Shown: positions 24,511-33,214 of the stretch, in pieces
Layout: each line of letters opens with the position of its first letter
Numbering within the stretch: the first letter of the stretch is position 1
Assembly: GCF_020700235.1 (NCBI RefSeq)
Contig: NZ_CP085301.1
Coordinates: forward strand, 2,914,001-2,978,000
Reading direction: 5' to 3'
Length of the DNA stretch: 64,000 nt
Source of the DNA: Haladaptatus pallidirubidus
Lineage (GTDB): Archaea > Halobacteriota > Halobacteria > Halobacteriales > Haladaptataceae
Translations under genes and position numbers: made by a program
The notes under the pieces: generated by a model
What the model was told of the DNA's origin: nothing
The model's input: the letters and a program-made list of their open reading frames with translations, nothing else
The model's database searches: none

Positions 24511-25266
24511 CTACCCTTCTTGTTCCATATCCGCTTGCAGCGCAGAGAGGATTTTCTCGGTCGTCTCCGCCACGATTTCCTCCAAGAACTCGGCGTCCGA
24601 CGCCGTCGGGTCGCCGAGTCCGCCCTGCTCCGTGATATCGTCGAAGTATGTGTACTGGCGGGCCTCGAACCGCGCCTTTCGGGTCTGCGGTTCCTTTTTG
24701 TCGGTTTTCACGAGGTCGGGACAGAACAGTTCGATGACACTGGTTTCGTGGTCGCCCGCGTGGCCCCACTCTTCGCCGAACCGCTCTTTTAACCTGTCGC
24801 GGGCGAAATCAGTCCAGTGGACGAAAAACACTTTCACGCCGTGGTCGCGCTGGATTCGGTCACCGGCGAGTTTCAGCGGGGAGCGATTCCCGCCGTGACA
24901 ATTGAGCAGGACGAGTCGCTTCGCGCCGTGCTCCGCCATCGACTGCGCGATTTCCACGATGACGCGCTGGTACGTCTCTCCCGATAGGGTGATCGTCCCG
25001 GCGTAGTTCATGTGATGCTCCGAGTAGCCGTAGGGGAGCGTCGGCAGTCGAACCATCGACAGGTCGCATTCCGGCGCGGCCTCGATCAGTTCGCGCGAGA
25101 GGGTTTCGGCCCGGAGCGTATCGACCGTCACCGGCAGGTGGACGGAGTGTTGTTCCACACTACCAGTCGGCAGAACGAGGAAGTCGGCGTCCGGAATGGC
25201 CTCTTCCGCGTCTTCCCACGTCATCCCACCGAGGTCGAACGAGTCGTAATCGAGCCGAACCGTCAT
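24511..25266 (-). CDS. Creatininase-family amidohydrolase
   Basis: 251 residues with the family signatures LPTGSVEQHSVHLPVTVDT (metal-binding Glu, His and Asp) at about 33-51, LPYGYSEHH, and LNCHGGN (about 122). Members include creatininase, mycofactocin MftE and the archaeal riboflavin/F420 pathway deformylase ArfB; this sequence does not tell which. Its ATG overlaps the stop of the M28 peptidase gene by 4 bp (ATGA), so they are translationally coupled. In that setting an amide or peptide-derived substrate is plausible. The final 30 residues are acidic. Confidence 0.85.
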   Translation of the reverse strand: MTVRLDYDSFDLGGMTWEDAEEAIPDADFLVLPTGSVEQHSVHLPVTVDTLRAETLSRELIEAAPECDLSMVRLPTLPYGYSEHHMNYAGTITLSGETYQRVIVEIAQSMAEHGAKRLVLLNCHGGNRSPLKLAGDRIQRDHGVKVFFVHWTDFARDRLKERFGEEWGHAGDHETSVIELFCPDLVKTDKKEPQTRKARFEARQYTYFDDITEQGGLGDPTASDAEFLEEIVAETTEKILSALQADMEQEG

Positions 25267-26672
25267 CGGTCGCCCTCCGCGGTCGTTTCCGCGCTCGCGT
25301 CGGTTTTCTCATCCGCGTCGATTTCTCCATCTTCGAACGGCCAACTGCCGGAGTTGCGCATTCCTTCCTCGAATCCCTGCTCGACGGTCGCCTCGCGGAT
25401 TTCGGCGACCGACTTCGGTTCGATTTTGCGGTCTTCCTCCGCGAGTTTGACGACTCCGGCGGTGAACACCACGGCGAGGTCGCGGAGGTCGCGGCGGTCG
25501 AGTTTGTCGAGCGTGTCGCCGTGGGTGTGTCCCCATCCGCGCCCGCTGTCATCGGCGATGGAACGGGCCTGTGCACCCGCGACGCCCTTCTGGACGAACG
25601 GCCAGTGGTCGCTGTGCGGGCGAATTCCGGTGTTGATTTCGACCGGCACGCCGAGTTCATCTCGCACTTCCTCGAACGCCTCGCCGATCGCCCCGAATCC
25701 GTGGGTGTGTACGTCCGCGGTTCGGGAGTAGCCTGCGCCGTCCATGTTGAAGATGCACTTCACCGAACCCGTGTCGCGGGTTTCGGCCCAGTGGTACGCG
25801 CCGTACAGGCCGACCTCTTCCGCGCCGAAGACGAGACAGCGAACCATCGTCTCCAGTTCGTCTTCCATCTCCGCGAGCAGTCGCCCGATTTCGGCGACGA
25901 GAACTGTACCGACTCCGTTGTCGTTCGCACCCTCGCCCACGTCGTGGGCATCGACGTGGGCGGTGACGAGCACTTCCTCGTCCGTGTCCGGGCCGATTAC
26001 CGCCTCGATGTTTCGGGAGTTCGTCGGCTCGTTTCGACAGTCCACGGTCAGTCGGGCGGTCGTTTCGCCGTCTTCGCAGTATCGAACCAGTCGGTGTCCG
26101 ACTTCCCTCGAGACGCCGACCGCGGGGATGTCGCCCGGCCCGTTTTCGTTGCCGATGCTCCCTGTCGGCGGGAGGTTGCCGTCGAGGTGGTTCCGGAACA
26201 GGAATCCGACCGCGCCGCCGCGAACCGCCGCGCCGTACTTCTCCGCGCGGTGTATCCAGCGACCGTAGTCGTCCGGCGTGAGGCTGGAGGCCATCACGAG
26301 TTTGCCCTCCACGTCGCGTTCCTCGAAATCCGCGGGCAGTCCGTCGCCGACATCGACCAGTTCGGCTGTCACGTCGCCGCTCGGCGTTCCCGGTAGGGCG
26401 ACCGTTTCATGCTGTGCGTCGAACTCGTGGGTTCGGTCGTGTTCGACGGTCAGCGAACTCGAGCCGCGCCACCAACCGGGGATTTCGAACTCGGTTATCG
26501 AGGCGTTCCGAAGACCGTGTTTCTCGAACGCTTCTCCGACTAACTCCGCGCCTTCGACTTCGCCCTGCTGTCCGGCCATCCGGTTGTCCAAATCGACGAG
26601 ATTGCAGAGGAGATTCCAGTGGTGAGAACTCGTGTAGGCATCGCCAACGACTGTCGTGGGTAGTGTGTTCAT
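25263..26672 (-). CDS. M28-family zinc peptidase with PA-like domain
   Basis: About 469 residues from ATG 26672; the frame is open to 26750 but those residues come from the promoter. A PA-like insert (about 110-210) precedes the peptidase domain, whose two-zinc ligands are visible: TAHVDAHDVGEGANDNG (His, Asp), FGAEEVGLYGA (catalytic Glu/Glu), FNMDGAG (Asp) and HSDHWPF (His). There is no signal peptide, so it should be a cytosolic aminopeptidase or dipeptidase that finishes imported peptides. Head of a two-gene operon with the creatininase-family gene; divergent from the TldD/PmbA gene over 107 bp. Confidence 0.9.
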   Translation of the reverse strand: MNTLPTTVVGDAYTSSHHWNLLCNLVDLDNRMAGQQGEVEGAELVGEAFEKHGLRNASITEFEIPGWWRGSSSLTVEHDRTHEFDAQHETVALPGTPSGDVTAELVDVGDGLPADFEERDVEGKLVMASSLTPDDYGRWIHRAEKYGAAVRGGAVGFLFRNHLDGNLPPTGSIGNENGPGDIPAVGVSREVGHRLVRYCEDGETTARLTVDCRNEPTNSRNIEAVIGPDTDEEVLVTAHVDAHDVGEGANDNGVGTVLVAEIGRLLAEMEDELETMVRCLVFGAEEVGLYGAYHWAETRDTGSVKCIFNMDGAGYSRTADVHTHGFGAIGEAFEEVRDELGVPVEINTGIRPHSDHWPFVQKGVAGAQARSIADDSGRGWGHTHGDTLDKLDRRDLRDLAVVFTAGVVKLAEEDRKIEPKSVAEIREATVEQGFEEGMRNSGSWPFEDGEIDADEKTDASAETTAEGDR

Positions 26673-26779
26673 TGTCCGTGGTAGGAAATACAGATGGAGG
26701 CGGCCGCAATGTAGGTTTGGATGGGAGAAATCCGTGCAAATGTGGAACAAATTTTACTACTCCCGAACGAACGAACACC

Positions 26780-28303
26780 ATGGAGCAACTGACGCAGGGA
26801 ATCGACGCCGCGGAGTGGGTGTTGTCACGACTCGAATCCGAGGAAAGCGTCGCTTACGCGGAGGTGGGATGTGTCGGCAAGGAAAGCACCGACGGGTCGG
26901 TAACGGCGGAAACAGTTCGGTCGGCGACCGACCTATCGCAGGTCGGCGTCTGGTGGCGACTGTTCGCAGAGGGGAGCGCCGACTACCGATTCGCGACCTC
27001 GTTGGAAACCGACCATCTGGACGACCTCATCGAGCGGTCGATTCGGTCGGCGACCGTCCTCGACCAGCAACTTCCGGCGAGTTACGACCGCGGCACGGTT
27101 CATCAGGCGGTTCATCCCGGATGGGCGGTCGGCGGGTCGCTGTCCGACTTCGACGCCGACGGAAAACTCGAACTGGTGAAAACCGCGCTCTCGGATGCGG
27201 TCGGTGGACTGTCGCTCGACCGCGCGATCGCGTCCTACCGCGACAACCGAATCCACGCGGTCGTCCTGACGACGACGGGAACGACGGTTCGAACGACCCT
27301 CGAACGGGCGTTCGTGGATGTATTCTTTGACCCGAGAGACGCACCGAAACGCCAGCGACACTTCGGAAGCACCGCCGGTGCGTCGTTTCTGGACTCGCTT
27401 CCCGGTCGATTCGACGGATTTGCGACCGACGTTCGGGAGGTTGCCGAATGGCGGGCGCGCACGGGAGCGGACGAGTCGGGAGCGGACGAGTCGGCCGTGG
27501 CCGACTCGTTCGCGGATTTCGGCGACGAGACTGAAATCGTGTTGGGATCGCGGGCGTCCGCCGAACTGTTCCACCACCTCGCACATTATCTCGAAATCGA
27601 CTGCGCTTACTTCGGGTCGAGTCCGTTTTCGGTCGGTGACCGAATCGGCCCGGACGCCCTCACCGTCGAAGATACGGTTCGCGCCGGGTCGTGGGCGGGA
27701 CTCGCCTACGACGTGGAGGGTCGCCCCACGACGCCGATTACGCTGGTTTCGGACGGCGTCGTCCGAAACCGGCTTCACGACATGGTGTCCGCCATCGAGG
27801 AGGGAGCGACCCCCGCGGGGTCGGTCGTTCCGAGCATCGGGTACGAACGCCCGCCTCGGATTCACAGCCGTCACCTCGACGTTGCGGCGGGCGATGAAGC
27901 TGGGTCGTCACTTCGGAACGGTGCCGATTTGTTCGTCGAAGCGGTCGAACCGCCGCGAATCGAAAACGAGGCGACCAGAACGAAACGCGCGAGTTCGATG
28001 CCGCCCAGCGTCCTGTACGCAAAGGACATCGCGGACGCGACGCCGCGGGAGTTCGAGAACGAGGCGGCGGAACAGGTTCTCGCGTTCCCGATTCGAATCG
28101 GATATACGATGTCGGGTGGCGAGCGAAAACGCATGATTACCGACGGAACGGTCTTCGTCTCCCTCGCCGATATTCGGTCGATTTCCGGCATCGGCGTCGA
28201 ACGCGAGACGGTGACCGGAACCTGTCCCAAACATCGCTCGATGCTCCCCTACGCGGTCACCGCCCCTGCGATTCGGTTCACGGCCCGCGTTCACACCGAC
28301 TGA
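26780..28303 (+). CDS. TldD/PmbA (TldE)-family protein with degenerate metal motif
   Basis: 507 residues from ATG 26780; a longer open frame from 26414 is antisense to the M28 gene. The N-terminal half has AEVGCVGKESTDGSV and the repeated-strand layout of TldD/TldE; the C-terminal half has SGGERKRMITDGTVFVSL. TldD carries HExxxH; here the region reads LFHHLAHYLEIDCAYFGSSP, without that motif, so this is a TldE-like or inactive partner. TldD/E proteins process modified peptides. No second Tld gene lies in the window. A Gly-Ala-Asp-Glu-Ser repeat at about 229-238 is encoded by a 15-bp tandem repeat. Confidence 0.75.
   Translation: MEQLTQGIDAAEWVLSRLESEESVAYAEVGCVGKESTDGSVTAETVRSATDLSQVGVWWRLFAEGSADYRFATSLETDHLDDLIERSIRSATVLDQQLPASYDRGTVHQAVHPGWAVGGSLSDFDADGKLELVKTALSDAVGGLSLDRAIASYRDNRIHAVVLTTTGTTVRTTLERAFVDVFFDPRDAPKRQRHFGSTAGASFLDSLPGRFDGFATDVREVAEWRARTGADESGADESAVADSFADFGDETEIVLGSRASAELFHHLAHYLEIDCAYFGSSPFSVGDRIGPDALTVEDTVRAGSWAGLAYDVEGRPTTPITLVSDGVVRNRLHDMVSAIEEGATPAGSVVPSIGYERPPRIHSRHLDVAAGDEAGSSLRNGADLFVEAVEPPRIENEATRTKRASSMPPSVLYAKDIADATPREFENEAAEQVLAFPIRIGYTMSGGERKRMITDGTVFVSLADIRSISGIGVERETVTGTCPKHRSMLPYAVTAPAIRFTARVHTD
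27463..27509. repeat. 15-bp tandem repeat and adjoining perfect hairpin in the tld gene
   Basis: GGGAGCGGACGAGTC occurs twice in tandem (27463-27477, 27478-27492). The second copy runs into ACGAGTCGGCC (27486-27496), loop GT, GGCCGACTCGT (27499-27509), perfect 11-bp arms. It encodes a flexible acidic linker, so repeat-copy changes would stay in frame. Confidence 0.85.
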
Positions 28304-28440
28304 CGAGCGCACAAGTGAAACCACGGCGGACAGTTAGGAAACTGGTAAAAATCGTAATCAAAATCCATGTTTCCGATTAGTGTATTCTGACTCACTTGTC
28401 TAAATTCCCATACAATCCTATAAAATCTGTTAAATTTTGC

Positions 28441-28448
28441 TTATATAG
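28441..28448 (+). promoter_or_regulatory. TATA box of the dpp operon
   Basis: TTATATAG follows the A/T-rich TTAAATTTTGC; initiation about 25 bp downstream would fall close to 28470, giving an almost leaderless message for the gene at 28475. An out-of-frame ATG at 28468 opens a six-codon frame (ATG GCA AAT GGT AAA CGA TAA) overlapping the true start. Confidence 0.6.
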
Positions 28449-28474
28449 TAGACCTCCCTGTTCACTAATGGCAA

Positions 28475-30136
28475 ATGGTAAACGATAACAAGGATGTCGG
28501 TCGCCGTGACTTTCTAAAATATTCAACTATCGCTGGAGTCGGCGGTATGACTGCGCTTGCTGGATGTAGCGGTTCCGACGGAGACAATAACGGCGGTTCG
28601 GGCAATGGGAACGAACTCCCGCAGTACTCGTATTTGAACAACCCTGCGAACTACAATCCCGCTCGCCACGACGCGATAAACCTCATCGGTGACCAACTCA
28701 ACAACCTCGGACTCAACACGAACGTCCAAGTGTTCGAGTGGGGTACTCTGTACACTAAAATCACCGAGGAGTTCGACTACTCTTTCGCGACGTGGTCGCG
28801 CGGACTCGGCATCGACCCCGGGCGCAGAATGGCAGAACAGTTCCACTCGTCGAACACGGGCAAAGGCGGCGGGAACTTCACCGGGTATTCCAACAAAGAC
28901 CTCGATCCGACGCTGATGAAGCAGTTGCAGGAAGCGGACGAGCAGAAGCGAATCGACATGCTCCACGAGATTCAAGCGACCATCAACGAGGACGTTCCGA
29001 TGCACCCTATCGTTCAGATGCCCAACATCGTGGCGTTCAACAACCAACAGGTCAGCGGGTGGACCGACCACCTCGTCGGCTACTACCACATGGAGCCGAT
29101 GACCAACGTCGAGGTGAATAACAGCAAGAACGAGCTTCGCGGCGCCTGGGCCGAAACGCTGGGAACGCTTAGCGTCCTCGGCTACAACAACGAGACGAAG
29201 CTCATCCACCAGTTCGAGATGCTGTACGACAAACTCGTGCGCATCAACTCCGATCTGGAAGCCGACTCCGAACTCAGTCTGGCGACGGAATGGGAGCGTC
29301 CGGACGACACGACCGTTCGGTACAAGCTTCGCGAGGGCCACAAGTGGCACGACGGCGAAGACTTGACACCCGAGGACGTGAAGTTCACGCTCGAATACAT
29401 CAAAGAGAACAAAATCCCGCTCTACTCGACCCAGTGGGAGATGTACGATTCCGTGTCCGTGGACGGACAGTGGATTACGGTGAACTTCACCGACCCGGTC
29501 GGCCCGGTTCACAAAGTGTTCTCGAACCAGATTCCAATCGTCCCCCGACACAAGTGGGAGAGTCGAAGCAACCCGGCACAGGCGTCGGTCAACGAACCGG
29601 TCGGAAGCGGCCCGCTTCAGTTCGACTACTGGGACAAAGGGAGTGAACTGAGCCTCACAAAGTACGAAGACCACTGGCGTCCCGTCAAATTCGACCGGAG
29701 AATCTGGCGCATCATCCCGGAAAGCTCGACGGTCTGGTCGCTGTTAAAGAAAGGCGACCTGAACTACTTGCCGTACACCCGCATCGGCAAGCAACTCAAC
29801 GACAACCAAGACCAAGGCAACATCGGCGTGAAATCCTCGCCCGGCGACGGCTGGTGGCACTTTAGCCAGAACACCCGAAAGAAGGGGTTGGACGACAAGG
29901 CCGTCCGACAGGCCGCCGTTCACGCGCTTCCAAAGCAAGCCATCAATCAGCAGATCATGTACGGTTTTGCGGAGGAAGGCTGGAACCTCATCGGCGAATC
30001 CTTCGGGAAGTTCAGCAACCCGGACGTGAAGAAGTACCAAGAAAAAGATGGCATCGCTGCCGGTCAGAAGGTGCTCGAAGACGCCGGGTACTCCATCGAA
30101 AACGGCAAGGTTCAGGCGAAGGGGTCATCAGAGTAG
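28475..30136 (+). CDS. Peptide/solute-binding lipoprotein of ABC transporter, family 5, apparently circularly permuted
   Basis: 553 residues. GRRDFLKYSTIAGVGGMTALAGC is a Tat lipoprotein signal. The segment at about 50-230 (IGDQLNNLGLNTNVQVFEWG, then GYSNKDLDPTLMKQLQEAD, then RIDMLHEIQATINEDVPMHP) has the features normally found in the C-terminal lobe of SBP_bac_5 proteins. The canonical N-terminal lobe follows only afterwards: FEMLYDKLVRINSDLEADSE, then YKLREGHKWHDGEDLTPEDV at about 285, then the mid-protein IVPRHKWES and EPVGSGPLQF, and it ends with GQKVLEDAGYSIENGK, usually placed before the C-terminal lobe. It binds oligopeptides or similar solutes at the cell surface and delivers them to the permeases below. 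Confidence 0.85.
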   Translation: MVNDNKDVGRRDFLKYSTIAGVGGMTALAGCSGSDGDNNGGSGNGNELPQYSYLNNPANYNPARHDAINLIGDQLNNLGLNTNVQVFEWGTLYTKITEEFDYSFATWSRGLGIDPGRRMAEQFHSSNTGKGGGNFTGYSNKDLDPTLMKQLQEADEQKRIDMLHEIQATINEDVPMHPIVQMPNIVAFNNQQVSGWTDHLVGYYHMEPMTNVEVNNSKNELRGAWAETLGTLSVLGYNNETKLIHQFEMLYDKLVRINSDLEADSELSLATEWERPDDTTVRYKLREGHKWHDGEDLTPEDVKFTLEYIKENKIPLYSTQWEMYDSVSVDGQWITVNFTDPVGPVHKVFSNQIPIVPRHKWESRSNPAQASVNEPVGSGPLQFDYWDKGSELSLTKYEDHWRPVKFDRRIWRIIPESSTVWSLLKKGDLNYLPYTRIGKQLNDNQDQGNIGVKSSPGDGWWHFSQNTRKKGLDDKAVRQAAVHALPKQAINQQIMYGFAEEGWNLIGESFGKFSNPDVKKYQEKDGIAAGQKVLEDAGYSIENGKVQAKGSSE

Positions 30137-30165
30137 CGGGAACATAACATACTTCAGTAAATTCA

Positions 30166-31143
30166 ATGGGAAAATTAGATTTCTTCGTCAGACGCACCCT
30201 CCAATTGGGGATAACGCTGTGGGCGGTCGCAACCGCGCTGTTCATGCTGTTTCGACTCATGCCGGGCAACCCAACCTCCTACATCATCTCGCCGGGGATG
30301 ACGCCGGAGGTTCGTCAGCGACTCATCGACAGCTACGGCCTGAACGACCCGTTGTGGGTGCAGTACATTCGATACATCGAAAATTTGGCCACGCTCGACC
30401 TCGGGCGCTCGTTCAAGACGAACGAGCGCGTCGTGGACGTACTCGTGACGTACCTCCCGAACACGCTCGTCCTGATGCTGACGGCGTTCGTCGTCGCGTA
30501 CATCATCGGAATTTCGCTCGGCGTCCTCACCGGTTGGTACCGCGGAAGCAGGTTCGAGAAAACCGCCGTGGTTACTGCGCTCGTCGGGCGGAGCATTCCG
30601 AGTTTCTGGATGGGTATTCTCGTCCTCTGGATATTCGGCGCGCAGTTAAACCTGATTCCGATGAGCGGCATGACGAGCCTCGGCTCCGGCCCGGAGAGTT
30701 TCTGGGGGATGGTATTCTCGCTGGACTTCCTGAAACACCTCGTCGCGCCGGTCGCCGTGCTCGCGTTCTACTACATGGGCTATCCCCTGCTCATCATGCG
30801 CAACAGCATGCTCGAAACGCTCTCGGAGGATTTCATCGACCTCTGCCGGGCGAAGGGGCTGACGGAACGAACGATAATGTTCAAACACGCCGCCAGAAAC
30901 GCCTTGCTCCCGGTGCTGACCGCGGCGGCCATCGCGGTCGGCTACGCGGTCGGCGGGAGCGTCCTCATCGAAACGGTGTTCGGTTGGCCGGGAATCGGCC
31001 GCGAAATGATTCGGGCCGTGCTCAGGCGCGACTTCCCCGTCGCGCAGGGGACGTTCCTCGTCCTCGCGCTGTCGGTTATCGTGATGAACTTCGTCGCCGA
31101 CCTGCTGTACGGCGTTCTCGACCCGCGGGTGACGTATGACTGA
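30166..31143 (+). CDS. ABC transporter permease, DppB/OppB type
   Basis: 325 residues with about six membrane helices. It carries the N-terminal signature LFMLFRLMPGNPTSYIISPG and the cytoplasmic EAA loop FIDLCRAKGLTERTIMFKHAARNALLPVLT (residues about 221-250), which docks on the ATPases. It follows the binding protein by 29 bp and its last 8 bp overlap the next permease gene, so it is within the operon. It forms half of the membrane channel. Confidence 0.93.
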   Translation: MGKLDFFVRRTLQLGITLWAVATALFMLFRLMPGNPTSYIISPGMTPEVRQRLIDSYGLNDPLWVQYIRYIENLATLDLGRSFKTNERVVDVLVTYLPNTLVLMLTAFVVAYIIGISLGVLTGWYRGSRFEKTAVVTALVGRSIPSFWMGILVLWIFGAQLNLIPMSGMTSLGSGPESFWGMVFSLDFLKHLVAPVAVLAFYYMGYPLLIMRNSMLETLSEDFIDLCRAKGLTERTIMFKHAARNALLPVLTAAAIAVGYAVGGSVLIETVFGWPGIGREMIRAVLRRDFPVAQGTFLVLALSVIVMNFVADLLYGVLDPRVTYD

Positions 31144-32122
31144 ATCAATGAGCCAAGAACACGAACGGTCGATATTCGAAGACATAGAACCGGACGAAGA
31201 CGAGGGATTCAGCGCGTGGCAACGGAACCTCCGACTCTGGAAGGAGACACTCTCGGAGCAGTTCCGGATGTTGATACAAGACCCGATGGTCGTCCTCGCA
31301 ATGCTGACGCTGGCATTTTTCGGTCTCATCGCCGTCATCGCGCCGTGGATTGCGCAGTATCCGCCGACCGAGCGGGTGTTCACCAGCGGTGCGCTCATCG
31401 CCAAATGGATCAGGCCGTCGTTCCTCGGCGGTGAAGGTGGATTCATTCTCGGCACGACCGCGCAGGGCTACGACATCTTTAGCCAACTCGTCTACGGCGC
31501 GCGTCCGGCCCTGATGGTCGGACTGGTCGCCGCGTTTATGACGGTCGGACTCGGCACGTTCGTCGGCCTGACCGCCGGATATTACGGCGGCTACGTGGAC
31601 GACGTGCTGATGCGTCTCGTGGACTTCGTCTATGGACTTCCGCTCCTCCCGACGGTCATCGTCCTCGTGACGGTGCTCGGGCCAGGACTGGAGAACATCA
31701 TCCTCGCGTTCGTTCTGCTTCAGTGGCGAACCTCGGCGCGTGTCATTCGCGCACTCGTCCTGTCGCTCCGCGAACGCTCGTTCGTCAAGGCGGCGAAGGT
31801 GTCCGGCGCGAGCAACTGGCGAATCATCTCCCGCCACATCGCGCCGAACGTCCTCCCGATGGCGTTCCTCTACGGCGCGTTCGCCATCGCGTGGGCAATC
31901 CTCACCGAGGCAGGGGTGTCGTTCCTCGGCCTCGGCGATCCGGAAAGCGTCTCGTGGGGCGTGATGCTCCAGAGCGCGCGCGTTTACAGCGCCATGACTG
32001 AAGGTGCATGGTGGTGGTTCGTGCCGCCGGGGGTCTGTATCGCTCTCGTGGTCATCAGCGGCTTCCTCATCGGCCGCGGCTACGAAGAAATCGTCAATCC
32101 GGAACTACAGGTCGAACGATGA
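31136..32122 (+). CDS. ABC transporter permease, DppC/OppC type
   Basis: 328 residues. A soluble N-terminus (about 1-45, acidic) leads to a first membrane helix, then five more helices in the second half. The EAA loop is visible as SFVKAAKVSGASNWRIISRHI (about 218). The ATG at 31136 overlaps the preceding stop by 8 bp; an in-frame ATG at 31148 (MSQEHERS) is a possible alternative. Pairs with the DppB-type permease. About 57 bp separate it from the ATPase gene. Confidence 0.92.
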   Translation: MTESMSQEHERSIFEDIEPDEDEGFSAWQRNLRLWKETLSEQFRMLIQDPMVVLAMLTLAFFGLIAVIAPWIAQYPPTERVFTSGALIAKWIRPSFLGGEGGFILGTTAQGYDIFSQLVYGARPALMVGLVAAFMTVGLGTFVGLTAGYYGGYVDDVLMRLVDFVYGLPLLPTVIVLVTVLGPGLENIILAFVLLQWRTSARVIRALVLSLRERSFVKAAKVSGASNWRIISRHIAPNVLPMAFLYGAFAIAWAILTEAGVSFLGLGDPESVSWGVMLQSARVYSAMTEGAWWWFVPPGVCIALVVISGFLIGRGYEEIVNPELQVER

Positions 32123-32179
32123 ATCTACGTATCCAACTCCAATCGAATCGCACGCTCGCAATCGAGGAGGGCCACTGAT

Positions 32180-33214
32180 ATGGCCCTCCTCGAAGTGGAA
32201 GATCTCGAAGTGTACTACGACAGTGAAGACGGCCCCGTGAAAGCGGTTGACGGCGTCAGCTTCGAAATCGAAGCGGGGGAGACCATCGGTATCGTCGGCG
32301 AATCCGGCTGTGGTAAATCGACGCTCGCAAAGGCGCTCATTGGCATCCTCCCGAAGAACGGCTACATCAACGGCGGGAGCATCCGGTTCAAAGGCGAAGA
32401 CCTGACCGAGATGCCCGAAAAGCGGCGTCGGGAACTCCGCTGGGACGAGATATCGCTCATCGCGCAGTCTGCGATGAACGCGCTCGACCCCGTTTACACC
32501 ATTCGAGAGCAAATTCTGGAGGCAATCGACGCCCACTACCCGAAGATGGGACGCACCGAAGCCCAAGAGATAATCGACGAGTCGTTCGACCTCGTCGGTC
32601 TCGATCGCGACCGCCAGACGGACTATCCCCACCAGTTCTCCGGCGGAATGCGTCAGCGCGCCATGATTGCCATGTCGCTCGTGCTTCAACCGTCGCTCAT
32701 CCTCGCGGACGAACCGACGACGGCGCTCGACGTCATCATGCAAGACCAGATTCTCAAACGAATCAATGGGATTCAGCGCGAGAGCGACACCGCGATGATG
32801 GTCATCACGCACGACGTGGCGGTCGTCGCGGAAACCTGCGACCGCGTCGTCGTCATGTACGCTGGGGAAGTCGCGGAGGAAGGCCCCGCCGAGTTCATCT
32901 TCGGCCAACCGTATCACCCCTACACACTCGGGCTGAAAAGCGCGTTTCCGGACATCCGACAATCGAGTCAGGACCTCGTGAGTATCGGGGGCCATCCGCC
33001 GGATTTGAGCAATCCACCGAGCGGATGTCGATTCGCGGAACGCTGTCCGCTGGCAACGGAGAAATGTACCAGCGAAGACCCGCCCGAAGTGATTCACGGC
33101 GACCTGCGGTCGTACTGCCACCATGCGGACAAAATCGACACGCAGTTGCGCCCGGTTGCGAATCGCGCGAAAACGTGGGAGAACGAAGCATCCATGGGGG
33201 TGAGCGATGACTGA
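32180..33214 (+). CDS. ABC transporter ATPase, DppD/OppD type
   Basis: 344 residues. Walker A GESGCGKST (about 38), Q-loop IAQSAMNALDP, signature FSGGMRQRAM (about 153), Walker B LILADEPTTALD, switch His in VITHDVAVV, and a C-terminal oligopeptide-type extension with a Cys motif (CRFAERCPLATEKC) that may hold a metal cluster. It energises peptide import with its partner below. ATG overlaps: its final 8 bp overlap the start of the next gene (33207). Confidence 0.95.
   Translation: MALLEVEDLEVYYDSEDGPVKAVDGVSFEIEAGETIGIVGESGCGKSTLAKALIGILPKNGYINGGSIRFKGEDLTEMPEKRRRELRWDEISLIAQSAMNALDPVYTIREQILEAIDAHYPKMGRTEAQEIIDESFDLVGLDRDRQTDYPHQFSGGMRQRAMIAMSLVLQPSLILADEPTTALDVIMQDQILKRINGIQRESDTAMMVITHDVAVVAETCDRVVVMYAGEVAEEGPAEFIFGQPYHPYTLGLKSAFPDIRQSSQDLVSIGGHPPDLSNPPSGCRFAERCPLATEKCTSEDPPEVIHGDLRSYCHHADKIDTQLRPVANRAKTWENEASMGVSDD

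Noticed and set aside
24511..25266. Naming this gene creatininase proper
   Set aside because: The family covers several reactions and the sequence does not single out creatinine.
26414..26779. Extended N-terminus of the Tld protein
   Set aside because: It is antisense to the M28 gene and Arg/Ser-rich; ATG 26780 fits the family.
28468..28488. Six-codon frame just before the binding protein
   Set aside because: Too short and overlaps the start; no sign of attenuation.
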